Below are positions 43,094-51,419 of a stretch of 64,000 nucleotides of DNA, piece after piece. Source of the stretch: Actinocrispum wychmicini (lineage in GTDB: Bacteria > Actinomycetota > Actinomycetes > Mycobacteriales > Pseudonocardiaceae); NCBI RefSeq assembly GCF_004345645.1, contig NZ_SLWS01000008.1, positions 434,001 to 498,000 of the forward strand. Reading direction: 5' to 3'. The notes below the pieces were generated by a model, which worked only from the letters and a program-made list of their open reading frames with translations, made no database searches and was not told the origin of the DNA. The first letter of the stretch is position 1; every line of letters starts with the position of its first letter. The position numbers and the translations under genes are program-made.

Positions 43094-44473
43094 ATGACGA
43101 CCAGTGTCCAAGAGTTGACGGATTCGAACGGCCGGGTGTACCGGGTGGGCGAGAGCCCGCGGGACATCATGGGCCGCTCCAGGGCGTGGATGGTGTTCCT
43201 GCCCTGGATCGCGATGATGGCGGTGAGTGTTTTCGAATACGGGTGGGGCGCCGCCGTATCGACCATCGAGAAGGTGCACGGCTGGTCGCAGGGCGACGCG
43301 TTCTGGCTGGCCAGCATCTGGGTGGTGTTCCAGGCCGGTGTCGCGTTCCCGGCCGGCCGGCTGCGTGAGAAGGGCCTGATCTCGGCGCGGACGGCCATGC
43401 TGGCCGGCGCGGTGTGCGCGGGGATCGGCTACTTCACCGTCGCGCACAGCGGGAACCTTGTCCTGGCGTTCATCGGCTACGCGGTGCTCGGCGGCACCGG
43501 CGCCGGCCTGGTGTACGCGACCTGCATCAACATGGTCGGCAAGTGGTACCCGGAGAAGCGGGGCGCCCGGACCGGCTTCGTGAACGGCGGGTTCGCCTAC
43601 GGCACGATCCCGTTCATCTTCGTGTTCAGCTACTGGTTCCACCCGTCGAACTTCTCGCTCGTGTTCGACCTGATCGGCCTGTACATGCTGCTGGTCGTGG
43701 GGATCTGCGGGTTCCTGTTCAAGGATCCGCCGAAGAACTGGTGGCCGGCCGCGGTCGACCCGCTGACCTGGAACGGCGCCGGCAAGCGCAAGGCGGGCGC
43801 GTTGTCGAAGAACCCGCCCGCGGTGAAGCAGTTCACGCCGAAGGAAGCGTTCCGGACCGGGATGCTGCCGCTGATGTGGGTCTGCCTGGTGATCATCGGC
43901 GGCGTGTCCCTGTTCGGCATCAACTTCCAGGTGCCGTTCGCGAAAGCCAGCGGGTTTGGACCGTTCGTGGCGGCGTCGTCGGCCGGTGTGCTGGCCGCGG
44001 TCAACGGGGTCGGCCGGGGCCTGGTCGGCTGGCTGTCGGACAAGATCGGCCGCCGCCAGACGCTCACCCTGGTGCTGCTGATCGCCGCGCTGGCCCAGTT
44101 CGGCGTGCTGTACGGGGGCAAGTCCGGCAACCTGTGGCTGTTCATGGTGTTCGCGTTCATCAACGGCTTCGGCGGCGGCGCGTTCTACCCGCTGTTCGCC
44201 GCGCTGGTGCCGGACTACTTCGGTGAGAACTACAACGCCTCCAACTACGGCGCCGTGTACAGCGCGAAGCTGGTCGGCGGCGTCGGTGGCGGTGGTGTCG
44301 CGTCCGCGGTGGTCACGGCGTGGGGCTACACCGGTGCGTACATCCTCGCCGGGTGTATCGCGTTACTGTCGGCCGGCCTGACGTTGTTCCTGAAACAGCC
44401 GGGCCGGCCCAAGGAAGTCGACCAACCCGCCGAGGCACCTGCCGCCGCGGGCGGGATGGCCGTCGCTCCCTGA
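43094..44473 (+). CDS. OFA-family (oxalate/formate antiporter-like) MFS transporter 1
   Basis: 459 residues from ATG 43094 (GAGAGG upstream). Twelve transmembrane helices in the MFS layout, with OFA features: SVFEYGWGAAVSTIEKVHGWSQGDAFWLASIWVVFQAGVAFPAGRLRE, GGTGAGLVYATCINMVGKWYPEKRGARTGFVNGGFAYG and the NWWP segment after helix 6. OFA carriers exchange oxalate with formate or import related mono- and dicarboxylates. With frc upstream, oxalate uptake is the leading idea. It is convergent with the GntR gene across a strong hairpin. Confidence 0.88.
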   Translation: MTTSVQELTDSNGRVYRVGESPRDIMGRSRAWMVFLPWIAMMAVSVFEYGWGAAVSTIEKVHGWSQGDAFWLASIWVVFQAGVAFPAGRLREKGLISARTAMLAGAVCAGIGYFTVAHSGNLVLAFIGYAVLGGTGAGLVYATCINMVGKWYPEKRGARTGFVNGGFAYGTIPFIFVFSYWFHPSNFSLVFDLIGLYMLLVVGICGFLFKDPPKNWWPAAVDPLTWNGAGKRKAGALSKNPPAVKQFTPKEAFRTGMLPLMWVCLVIIGGVSLFGINFQVPFAKASGFGPFVAASSAGVLAAVNGVGRGLVGWLSDKIGRRQTLTLVLLIAALAQFGVLYGGKSGNLWLFMVFAFINGFGGGAFYPLFAALVPDYFGENYNASNYGAVYSAKLVGGVGGGGVASAVVTAWGYTGAYILAGCIALLSAGLTLFLKQPGRPKEVDQPAEAPAAAGGMAVAP

Positions 44474-44479
44474 GAAAAC

Positions 44480-44512
44480 CCTCGTGAGTGGTCCGCCGGA
44501 CCACTCACGAGG
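44480..44512. terminator. Strong bidirectional hairpin between OFA 1 and gntR
   Basis: A perfect 15-bp stem (44480-44494 with 44498-44512) around a 3-base loop, starting 6 bp after the OFA stop and covering the stop codon of the convergent gntR gene. Confidence 0.8.
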
Positions 44513-45242
44513 ACTCGGCGGCCCGCTGGTCGTGGTAGGCCTGCCGGGTGCGTTCGGTGTGCCGGTTCATGATCATGCTGGCCAAGTCGGCGTCGTGCTG
44601 GCCGATCGCCCTGATCAGTTCGGCGTGTTCGGCCCACGCGTCGCGGCCGCGGGGGCGGGCGATCGGCCGGTAGTACCACCGGACTCGCCGGTCGACCAAC
44701 GCGACGTGCTCGGCCAGCACCTCGTTGCGGGACATCCGGGTGATGAACGTGTGCAACGCGGCGTTCGCGGCGACCATGCCCTCGGCGTCGTCGGCGAGCA
44801 TCGCCTGGACACCGTTGTCGTGCAGTTGCTGCAGATGCTCCATGTCCGCCTCGGTGGCGTGTTCGGCGGCCAGTCTGGCGGAGTATGTCTCCAGCACCGA
44901 GCGGACCGACAGCAACTGGTCGGCCTCCTCCTCGGTCGGCGTGTGCACGAACGCTCCCTGCGCCGGACGCAGGTCCACCCAGCCCTCGGTTTGCAGCCGC
45001 TGCAACGCTTCCCGCACCGGCTGCCGGCTGACCCCGAGGTACTGCGCCAGTTCCAGTTCGACCAGGTGCTGGCCGGGCTGCAGGGTGCCGTTGATGATCA
45101 GCTCGATCAGTGCGGTGTGGACGGCTTCGCGCAGCGGGGCGGGCCGCTCGACCCGTTGGCTGGCGGTACCGCTCAACGCGCCACGGCCGCTCCGTCGCCC
45201 GCCTGAGACCGGCTCAGGAAGCGGCGCCGCGGGCTCGCTCAT
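44505..45242 (-). CDS. GntR-family regulator with FCD domain
   Basis: 245 residues from ATG 45242 (GGAGGAG upstream). The winged HTH is at about 35-100 (LIINGTLQPGQHLVELELAQYLGVSRQPVREALQRLQTEGWVDLRPAQGAFV); the C-terminal all-helical FCD ligand domain has the metal-binding pattern (Asp in LRSVLE region, ALHTFITRMSRNEVL, WAEHAELIRAIGQHD). FCD regulators sense organic acids. It is coupled to OFA transporter 2 (ATGA) and has a palindrome upstream within that gene. It is the likely local regulator of the oxalate half. Confidence 0.9.
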   Translation of the reverse strand: MSEPAAPLPEPVSGGRRSGRGALSGTASQRVERPAPLREAVHTALIELIINGTLQPGQHLVELELAQYLGVSRQPVREALQRLQTEGWVDLRPAQGAFVHTPTEEEADQLLSVRSVLETYSARLAAEHATEADMEHLQQLHDNGVQAMLADDAEGMVAANAALHTFITRMSRNEVLAEHVALVDRRVRWYYRPIARPRGRDAWAEHAELIRAIGQHDADLASMIMNRHTERTRQAYHDQRAAESS

Positions 45243-46573
45243 GGTGCTCCTCCCGAACCCTGAAGTGTTGTTGTGTCTACAACATACATTATAGGCAACG
45301 TGGCCACGTGCCCTGGGCGTCGCAGCCGGGTGGCCAGTATCGCCGACGTGAGAGCGATTGTCGCGGCGACGAGAAAGACTCCTGGAAAACCCCATGACGG
45401 TACCGCGAACGCCGCCAGTCCAACACCAACGACACCCCCGACGGCCTTGGCGCTGTACACCACGGCGTGGGTCCTGGCGACGTCCCGTTCGCCGAAGTAC
45501 TCGCGGGCCAGGGCGGCGAACAGCGGGTAGCAGGCCCCGCCACCGACACCCGCCAGAATCGCGGCGAACAGCAACAAAACTGTGGAATGCGCGGACGCGG
45601 CTCCGGCCAGGCACACCTGACCCGCGGCCTGCGCGGCCAGGACCGCGCCGATCGCGCGCCGCCGGCCGACGCGCTCGGCCAGTTGGATCGCCATCGAGCG
45701 ACCAAGCCCGTTGGCGCCCAACAAGATCGCGGTGCCCACCGCGACCACCGCCACGCCCATGCTCAAGCCGAGTGTCGCGAAGAACGTGACGGTGAACAGC
45801 GACACCGCGCTCGCCGCCAGCAGAACCACATACATCACCGGAAGGACCCCGGTCCGGAGCGCCTCCGTGAACGAGAACTGCCGTACCGGCCTGGGCCTGC
45901 GGTCCGTCGCCCACGCCCGCGGGTCGACGTCCGGTGGCCACCAGTTCGGCGGCGGGTCACGGAAGGACAGGCCGGCGCCGGCCACGACGATCCCGACCAC
46001 GGCCGCGGTCACGTCCAACGCCAGCGGCACGGGTGTGAACAGGAACGCGACCGCGAACGGCACCGCGCCATAGGCGAACGCGCCGGTCACGAAACTGCCC
46101 CGGGCGGCCATCCGGTCCGGGTGCCAGTTGGCCACTGTGGACGTACTCGTGGCGTAGACGAGGCCGGCGCCGGTACCGCCGAGTACCGAGTACCCCACCA
46201 GGGCGAACGGCAGCGACGTGAAGTGCGCCAACGACACCAGCCCGACCACCTGCAGCGCGGCGCCGAGCACCATCACCGTGCGCGGTCCCAGCAAACTGTG
46301 TCCTCGCGTGCGGCGGTCTCGCAGGTACGCGGTGGGGAAGCCGGCGCAGGCCTGGAACACCGTCCAGACCGCCAGGAGCCACAACGTCCCGGTCGCCGAC
46401 CAGCCTCGCTCGGTCAGCCGGGGGACCAGGGAACCGAAGGCGTACTGCGACACCCCGGTGACGGCCATCGCGGCCCACGGGAGCCAGGCCATCGACTCCC
46501 GTGACCGCCCCAAGAGCGCCGCCGGCGCCGGGCCGACCTGGTATTCACGTCCGAAGCAGTCGCGCAGGGCCAT
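45239..46573 (-). CDS. OFA-family MFS transporter 2
   Basis: 444 residues, twelve helices, same family as transporter 1: GSLVPRLTERGWSATGTLWLLAVWTVFQACAGFPTAYLRD, GGTGAGLVYATSTSTVANWHPDRMAARGSFVTGAFAYG and NWWPPDVDPRAW. The C-terminal tail (MYVVDTTTLQGSGGAP) is encoded by DNA that also carries the gntR operator and promoter, so it may be an extension of little structural use. It is first in a two-gene unit with gntR and divergent from sucC, with 35 bp between. Confidence 0.86.
   Translation of the reverse strand: MALRDCFGREYQVGPAPAALLGRSRESMAWLPWAAMAVTGVSQYAFGSLVPRLTERGWSATGTLWLLAVWTVFQACAGFPTAYLRDRRTRGHSLLGPRTVMVLGAALQVVGLVSLAHFTSLPFALVGYSVLGGTGAGLVYATSTSTVANWHPDRMAARGSFVTGAFAYGAVPFAVAFLFTPVPLALDVTAAVVGIVVAGAGLSFRDPPPNWWPPDVDPRAWATDRRPRPVRQFSFTEALRTGVLPVMYVVLLAASAVSLFTVTFFATLGLSMGVAVVAVGTAILLGANGLGRSMAIQLAERVGRRRAIGAVLAAQAAGQVCLAGAASAHSTVLLLFAAILAGVGGGACYPLFAALAREYFGERDVARTHAVVYSAKAVGGVVGVGLAAFAVPSWGFPGVFLVAATIALTSAILATRLRRPGHVATLPIMYVVDTTTLQGSGGAP
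45270..45283. promoter_or_regulatory. GntR-type palindrome upstream of gntR
   Basis: GTTGT-N4-ACAAC, a perfect inverted repeat 28 bp before the gntR ATG, inside the last codons of OFA 2. FadR-type GntR sites are typically TTGT..ACAA. It contains GTCTACAA, shared with 42901 and 46600. Confidence 0.6.
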
Positions 46574-46592
46574 TGTCTTCTCCCTCCATACT

Positions 46593-46605
46593 GAATACAG
46601 TCTAC
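46593..46605. promoter_or_regulatory. Shared island word, copy 4 (OFA 2/sucC divergent promoter)
   Basis: GAATACAGTCTAC followed by AAT, in the 35-bp gap between divergent OFA 2 and sucC. It ends 3 bp before the sucC ATG, so it leaves no room for a Shine-Dalgarno site there. Confidence 0.5.
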
Positions 46606-46608
46606 AAT

Positions 46609-47804
46609 ATGGACCTGTATGAGTATCAAGTCAAAGAACTCTTCGCCAGACACGGTGTTCCGACAGGCCCGCAACGGGTCGTCACCTCGCCGACGGACGC
46701 CGTCGTCGCCGCGCGGATCCTCGGCCTGCCCGTGGTGATCAGGCGCAGGTGAAAGTAGGCGGGCGCGGCAAGGCGGGTGGGGTGAAAGTCGCCGCCACCA
46801 CCGAAGCGGTGGCCGCGACCGCCAAGGCCGTTCTCGGCCTGGACATCAAGGGTCACCTGGTACGCAAGGTGATGGTTACCCCGGCCGCCGAGATCGAGCG
46901 GGAGTTCTCCTTCGCCTTCCTGCTGGACCGGGCCAGTCGGACGTTCCTCGCCCTCGCGTCGGCGTCCGGTGGCGTGGACATCGAGGAGACCCCGGACTCG
47001 GCGGAACGGATCCCGGTCGACCCGATCGCGGGAGTAGGCCTGGCCAAGGCGCGCGAGATCTGTGCGTCCGCCGGGCTCCCCGACCGTGCGGCGCCGGTGA
47101 TCGTCCAGCTGTAGACAGTATTCACTGCCGAGGAGGCCACGGTGGTCGAAATGAACCCGCTGATTCAGGACTCGCGCGGCGAGATCATGGCGCTGGACGC
47201 CAAGGTCACCATGGACGACAACGCGACGTTCCGGCACCCCAGGCGCGCGGACCTCGTGGACGTCGAGGACTCCCTTGAAGCCGCGGCCAGGGCGAAGGAC
47301 CTCAACTACGTCAAACTGGCCGGGCAGGTCGGGATCATCGGCAACGGCGCCGGGCTCGTGATGTCCACTTTGGACGTGATGGCGCTGGTGGGCGAGCGGC
47401 ACGGCGGCGTCCGGCCTGCCAACTTCCTCGACATCGGCGGCGGCGCGTCGGCCGACGTGATGGCGAACGGGCTGCGGATCGTACTGTCCGACCCGGACGT
47501 CCGCAGTGTGTTCGTGAACGTGTTCGGCGGTATCACAGCGTGTGACGCCGTCGCCAATGGGATTGTGACGGCTGTGCGGTCTGTTGGCAGAGTGGACAAG
47601 CCTTCCGAAGATCCGCTTGCGGGGTCGAGCATCAATATTGTGGTGCGGTTGGACGGTAACAACGGGGCGGAAGGTCGTCGTATCCTCGCGGAGGCCGCGC
47701 TGCCGACCGTCCGCTTGGTGGACACCATGGACGAGGCTGCCGACCGGGCGGCCGAACTAGCCGAAGACCTGCTTGCCGGGTCGAGCATCTGCACAGAGGT
47801 GTGA
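46609..47804 (+). pseudogene. sucC: Second succinyl-CoA synthetase beta subunit, disrupted
   Basis: The reading follows SucC: MDLYEYQVKELFARHGVPTG, then after a shift KVGGRGKAGGVKVAAT, LGLDIKGHLV, then VEMNPL, ALDAK, NYVKLAGQVGIIGNGAGLVMSTLD, NVFGGITACDAVANGI and VVRLDGNN. There are two lesions. One base is missing near 46742, where IKAQVK should read through and instead ends in IRRR-stop. A TAG at 47112-47114 stands where the family has Trp (KLW). Residual frames of 47 and about 120 residues and one from 47142 remain, none a full subunit. Sequencing error could explain one but hardly both. Confidence 0.85.
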
Positions 47805-47805
47805 C

Positions 47806-48534
47806 GTGGCGATCTTCATCAACGCCGACAGCCGCGTCATCGTGCAGGGCATGACTGGCTCCGAAGGACGCGGGCACACCGCACGCATGCTCGCCGCCGG
47901 CACCAACGTGACCGGCGGTGTCACCCCCGGCAAGGGCGGTCAGACCGTCCACATCGGAGGGACAGACCTGCCGGTGTACGACAGTGTGGCCAAGGCGATG
48001 GCGGACACGGGCGCCGACACGACCGTGATCTTCGTTCCGCCGAAGTTCGCCAGGGCGGCCGCGATCGACGCCGAGATCGGCCTCGCGGTCGTGATCACCG
48101 AAGGCATCCCGGTCCACGACTCAGTGTACTTCTGGGCGCACGCCGTCGCCGCCGGCAACCGGACGCGGAGGGACATCGGCTTCTCGACCGCGGCGGGCAT
48201 CGGCGGCGACTCGGTCATCGGCACCACGCACATCGACGCGTTCAAGGCGTTCCAAGACGACCCGGACACCGAGCTGATCGTGCTGATCGGCGAGATCGGC
48301 GGGGACGCCGAGGAACGCGCGGCCGCGTTCGTCAAGGACAATGTGACCAAGCCGGTTGTCGGCTATGTCGCCGGCTTTACCGCTCCAGAAGGCAAAACCA
48401 TGGGCCACACGGGTGCTATCGTCGCAGGCTCGGCCGGTACCGCGGTGGCCAAAAAGGATGCTCTAGAAGCCGCCGGGGTGTGGGTCAGCAGGACCCCGAG
48501 CGAGACCGCGACCCTTGCCCGACAACTGCTTTAG
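47806..48534 (+). pseudogene. sucD: Succinyl-CoA synthetase alpha subunit with internal deletion
   Basis: 242 residues against about 290-300 in the family, GTG start. It begins normally (VAIFINADSRVIVQGMTGSEG) and ends normally, with the phospho-His in MGHTGAIVAGS. But AAGNRTR is joined directly to RDIGFSTA: some 45 residues with GPNCPG and the SKSGTLTY segment are gone. These form part of the CoA site and dimer contact. The frame is kept, so a protein could be made, but it is unlikely to work as a synthetase. Confidence 0.8.
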
Positions 48535-48542
48535 GGGACGGA

Positions 48543-50075
48543 ATGGCGATCCTCAAGCCAGGCACCAGCTGGGCGGACACGTTCGCCCGGTGCATCGAGG
48601 CGGCGCCGGAGGCCTTCGCGGCCGACCGCGTGGCCAACTACTGGGGTGGAAGCTGGCGGCACGACGGCCAGCCCGGATCGGCGACCTCACCGGTCGACGG
48701 CTCCGCCATCCAAGGCCCGCCGCGGCTCGACGCGCAGACCGCCGAGTCAGCCGTCCGGTCGGCCGTCGACGCGCACCGAGCCTGGCGCGAGGTCGCCCTG
48801 CCGGAACGAAAATCCCGGGTGAACGCGGTGCTGGACGCCTGGACCGAGCATCGCGAGCTGCTCGGCATGCTGCTGGTGTGGGAGATCGGCAAGCCGTGGC
48901 GGCTGGCCATGGCCGACGTGGACCGCTGCATCGACGGGGTCCGGTGGTATGTCGACGAAATCGACCGGATGCTCGCCGGCCGCACCCCGCTCGCCGGCCC
49001 GGTCAGCAACATCGCCAGCTGGAACTACCCGATGAGCGTCCTGGCGCACGCCATGCTCGTGCAGGTCCTGGCTGGCAACGGCGCGATCGCCAAGACACCC
49101 ACCGACGGCGGGCTGTGCTGCCTCACCCTGGCGACCGCGCTGGCCGCCCGCGAGGGACTGCCGGTGACGCTGGTCAGCGGCAGCGGCGGCGAGCTGTCCG
49201 CGGTGCTCGTCCGGGACCCCGGCATCGGCTGTGTGTCCTTTGTGGGCGGACGGGACGTCGGCGGGCAGATCGCCGGGTCCCTGGCCGACCTCGGCAAGCG
49301 GCACATTCTCGAGCAGGAGGGCCTGAACTGCTGGGGCGTGTGGGAGTACGGCGACTGGGACACGCTGTCCGGCCAGATCCGCAAGACGTTCGACTACGCC
49401 AAACAGCGCTGCACCGCGTACCCGCGGTTCATCGTGCAGCGGGGCCTGTTCGACCAGTTCCTTGCCGCGTACCTGCCGGCCGTTCGGTCGATCCAGTTCG
49501 GCCACCCGCTCGCGGTCGCCGCGCCCGACGACCCGTTGCCGTCGCTGGACTTCGGTCCGGTGATCAACGCGGCCAAGGCGAAGGAACTGGCCGACCAGGT
49601 CGCCGAGGCCGTCCACCGCGGCGCCGTCCCGCTGTACCACGGTACGTTGACGGACGGACATTTCCTGCCCGGCCAGGACACCAGTGCATACAGTCCACCG
49701 GTGGCGTTGTTCAACCCGCCGCGGTCGTCGCCGTTGTTCCACGCCGAGCCGTTCGGTCCGGTCGACACGATCGTCGTCGTGGACACCGAGGCCGAGTTGC
49801 TCGCGGCCATGAACGCCAGCAATGGTGCTTTGGTGGCAACGATCTCGTGCGACGAGGAGCGGACGGCCAAGCGGTTGGCGGACGAGGTGCGCGCGTTCAA
49901 GGTCGGCGTGAACGTACCGCGGTCGCGCGGTGACCGGGACGAACTGTTCGGCGGGTTCGGTGCTTCCTGGCGGGGCGCGTACGTGGGTGGTGAGTTGTTG
50001 GTCCGGGCCGTCACCGAGGGGCCCGCTGACGAACGGCTGCCCGGCAACTTCCCGAACTACACACTTCACCCCTGA
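48543..50075 (+). CDS. Aldehyde dehydrogenase family protein
   Basis: 510 residues from ATG 48543, 8 bp after sucD. The fold follows ALDH: GPVSNIASWNYPMSVLAHAMLVQVLAGNGAIAKTP (cofactor site), VSFVGGRDVG, the base Glu region LEQEGLNCWGV (257-263), catalytic Cys290 in AKQRCTAYPRFIVQ and EPFGPVDTIVVVDTEAELLAAMNAS. The usual ELGGKN is EQEGLN, so it is divergent. Its substrate may be a short semialdehyde fed to or from the lost CoA ligase; this is a guess. Unlike sucCD it appears intact. Confidence 0.85.
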   Translation: MAILKPGTSWADTFARCIEAAPEAFAADRVANYWGGSWRHDGQPGSATSPVDGSAIQGPPRLDAQTAESAVRSAVDAHRAWREVALPERKSRVNAVLDAWTEHRELLGMLLVWEIGKPWRLAMADVDRCIDGVRWYVDEIDRMLAGRTPLAGPVSNIASWNYPMSVLAHAMLVQVLAGNGAIAKTPTDGGLCCLTLATALAAREGLPVTLVSGSGGELSAVLVRDPGIGCVSFVGGRDVGGQIAGSLADLGKRHILEQEGLNCWGVWEYGDWDTLSGQIRKTFDYAKQRCTAYPRFIVQRGLFDQFLAAYLPAVRSIQFGHPLAVAAPDDPLPSLDFGPVINAAKAKELADQVAEAVHRGAVPLYHGTLTDGHFLPGQDTSAYSPPVALFNPPRSSPLFHAEPFGPVDTIVVVDTEAELLAAMNASNGALVATISCDEERTAKRLADEVRAFKVGVNVPRSRGDRDELFGGFGASWRGAYVGGELLVRAVTEGPADERLPGNFPNYTLHP

Positions 50076-50141
50076 CCGCCGCCCTTTCGGGCACGATATT
50101 GCAATCCGTTGTGTGATAAGGACTTTCGGCGTGGATCTACG

Positions 50142-51377
50142 ATGCCGCCTATGCCGGAGTTCGACACCGTCCAGGACAGCGGGCCCGCGCTCGACGTGGC
50201 TCCCCGCCGTTCGCCGGAGAACGCGCTTGCGCCATCCACGGGTGGCTTGGCCAGGGGGCATTCGCCCCTGGCTGGTGATCTCCTTTCGTTACAGGGATTC
50301 GCGGGGAACCGGGCGGTCACGTCGGCGCTGATGGTCCAGCGCGACGGGCCGCCCGGTTCCGCGGGCGGGGCCCTTGACGCCGCCGTCGGCGGGACCACGG
50401 CCGGGCAGTCGCTGACCGCGTCGGCCACGATCGCCGGCGGCCAGACCCTGTCCAGCAGCGGCGGGAAGATCATCCACACCAACAGCGACACCACCGTGCG
50501 GGTCTCGGTGACCACGACCGGACTGTCCATCGACTTCAGCCCGTCACTGACGATCACCAAGGAAGACGCGATCGGCTGGATCGACGTGGACATCGACCTG
50601 ACCCGGCTGAGCTGGAACTTCACCACCCAGATGCTGCACGCCGAGTGGACGGCGGCGAACGCGGTCAACTGGTTCGGCGGTGTCGGCGACGAACTCTTCT
50701 CGGCCTTCAACAGCGCGCTGAACCAGCTGCCGGCCCGGACCAACACGCCTGGTTACAACCCGTTCACCGATCCCGACCTGGCGACCGACCTGACCGCGTT
50801 GGTCGGCCGGCTGTCGGCCGCGGGCGGCGGCGCCATGCCACGGACCTCCAACGCCCAGATCGAGGGCTCCTTCGCGGTCAGCGGCGAGATCACCCGGGAC
50901 GTCGGGCACGGCGTGACCCTGGTCATCCCGTCCGGCATGCGGCTGACGGCGACCGCGTCCCTGGCGGGCGGCGTGCCGTCGAGCGCGGGCGGTATCCGGA
51001 TCTCGTCGGTGGTGTTGAGCGCCTCCGGCGGCGGACCGAACGTCAACCTGCGGGCACTGGGGCAGGACTGGCCGGTCGTGCGCGTGTCGTCGGTGACGTT
51101 GACCTCGGGCGCGCACGTGTCCGCCTCGTATACGATCATCCACGAGGACATCGGCACGTTGTTCCTGCAGTTGCTGGCGACGGCGGTCGTGCAGGAGAAC
51201 CCGTTGGCGGCGGGCGAGATCCGCGACGACCTGAGCGTGCACGACCAGGCGGCGCACCGGTTGGTCGACCAGATGGTGCGGGACAACGCGGAGCCGGCGC
51301 TGCGGGACGCCATTCGGGCGAACGCTCGCTCGGTGCCGGGACTGAACCTGGCTGACGTGTTCGGCGTTACGCCGTAA
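50142..51377 (+). CDS. Protein with AGN-type leader (contractile-injection/DUF4157-associated motif)
   Basis: 411 residues, from ATG 50142 (ATG 50151 also possible). Residues about 45-70 read LLSLQGFAGNRAVTSALMVQRD, a form of the LQ..AGN.AV...VQR leader common before DUF4157 and other domains in proteins linked to phage-tail-like injection systems. The rest is Ser/Thr/Gly-rich beta structure (about 85-360) with no motif known to me, then a short helical end. No sheath, tube or baseplate gene is present. The next gene follows after 42 bp. Confidence 0.6.
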   Translation: MPPMPEFDTVQDSGPALDVAPRRSPENALAPSTGGLARGHSPLAGDLLSLQGFAGNRAVTSALMVQRDGPPGSAGGALDAAVGGTTAGQSLTASATIAGGQTLSSSGGKIIHTNSDTTVRVSVTTTGLSIDFSPSLTITKEDAIGWIDVDIDLTRLSWNFTTQMLHAEWTAANAVNWFGGVGDELFSAFNSALNQLPARTNTPGYNPFTDPDLATDLTALVGRLSAAGGGAMPRTSNAQIEGSFAVSGEITRDVGHGVTLVIPSGMRLTATASLAGGVPSSAGGIRISSVVLSASGGGPNVNLRALGQDWPVVRVSSVTLTSGAHVSASYTIIHEDIGTLFLQLLATAVVQENPLAAGEIRDDLSVHDQAAHRLVDQMVRDNAEPALRDAIRANARSVPGLNLADVFGVTP

Positions 51378-51419
51378 CACTCCGAGACAGCATGAGGTTC
51401 CACTACTATTCGCCGGGAC

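Noticed and set aside
47112..47114. Programmed read-through or recoding of the sucC TAG
   Set aside because: A separate frameshift upstream and the deletion in sucD point to decay; no recoding signal is visible.
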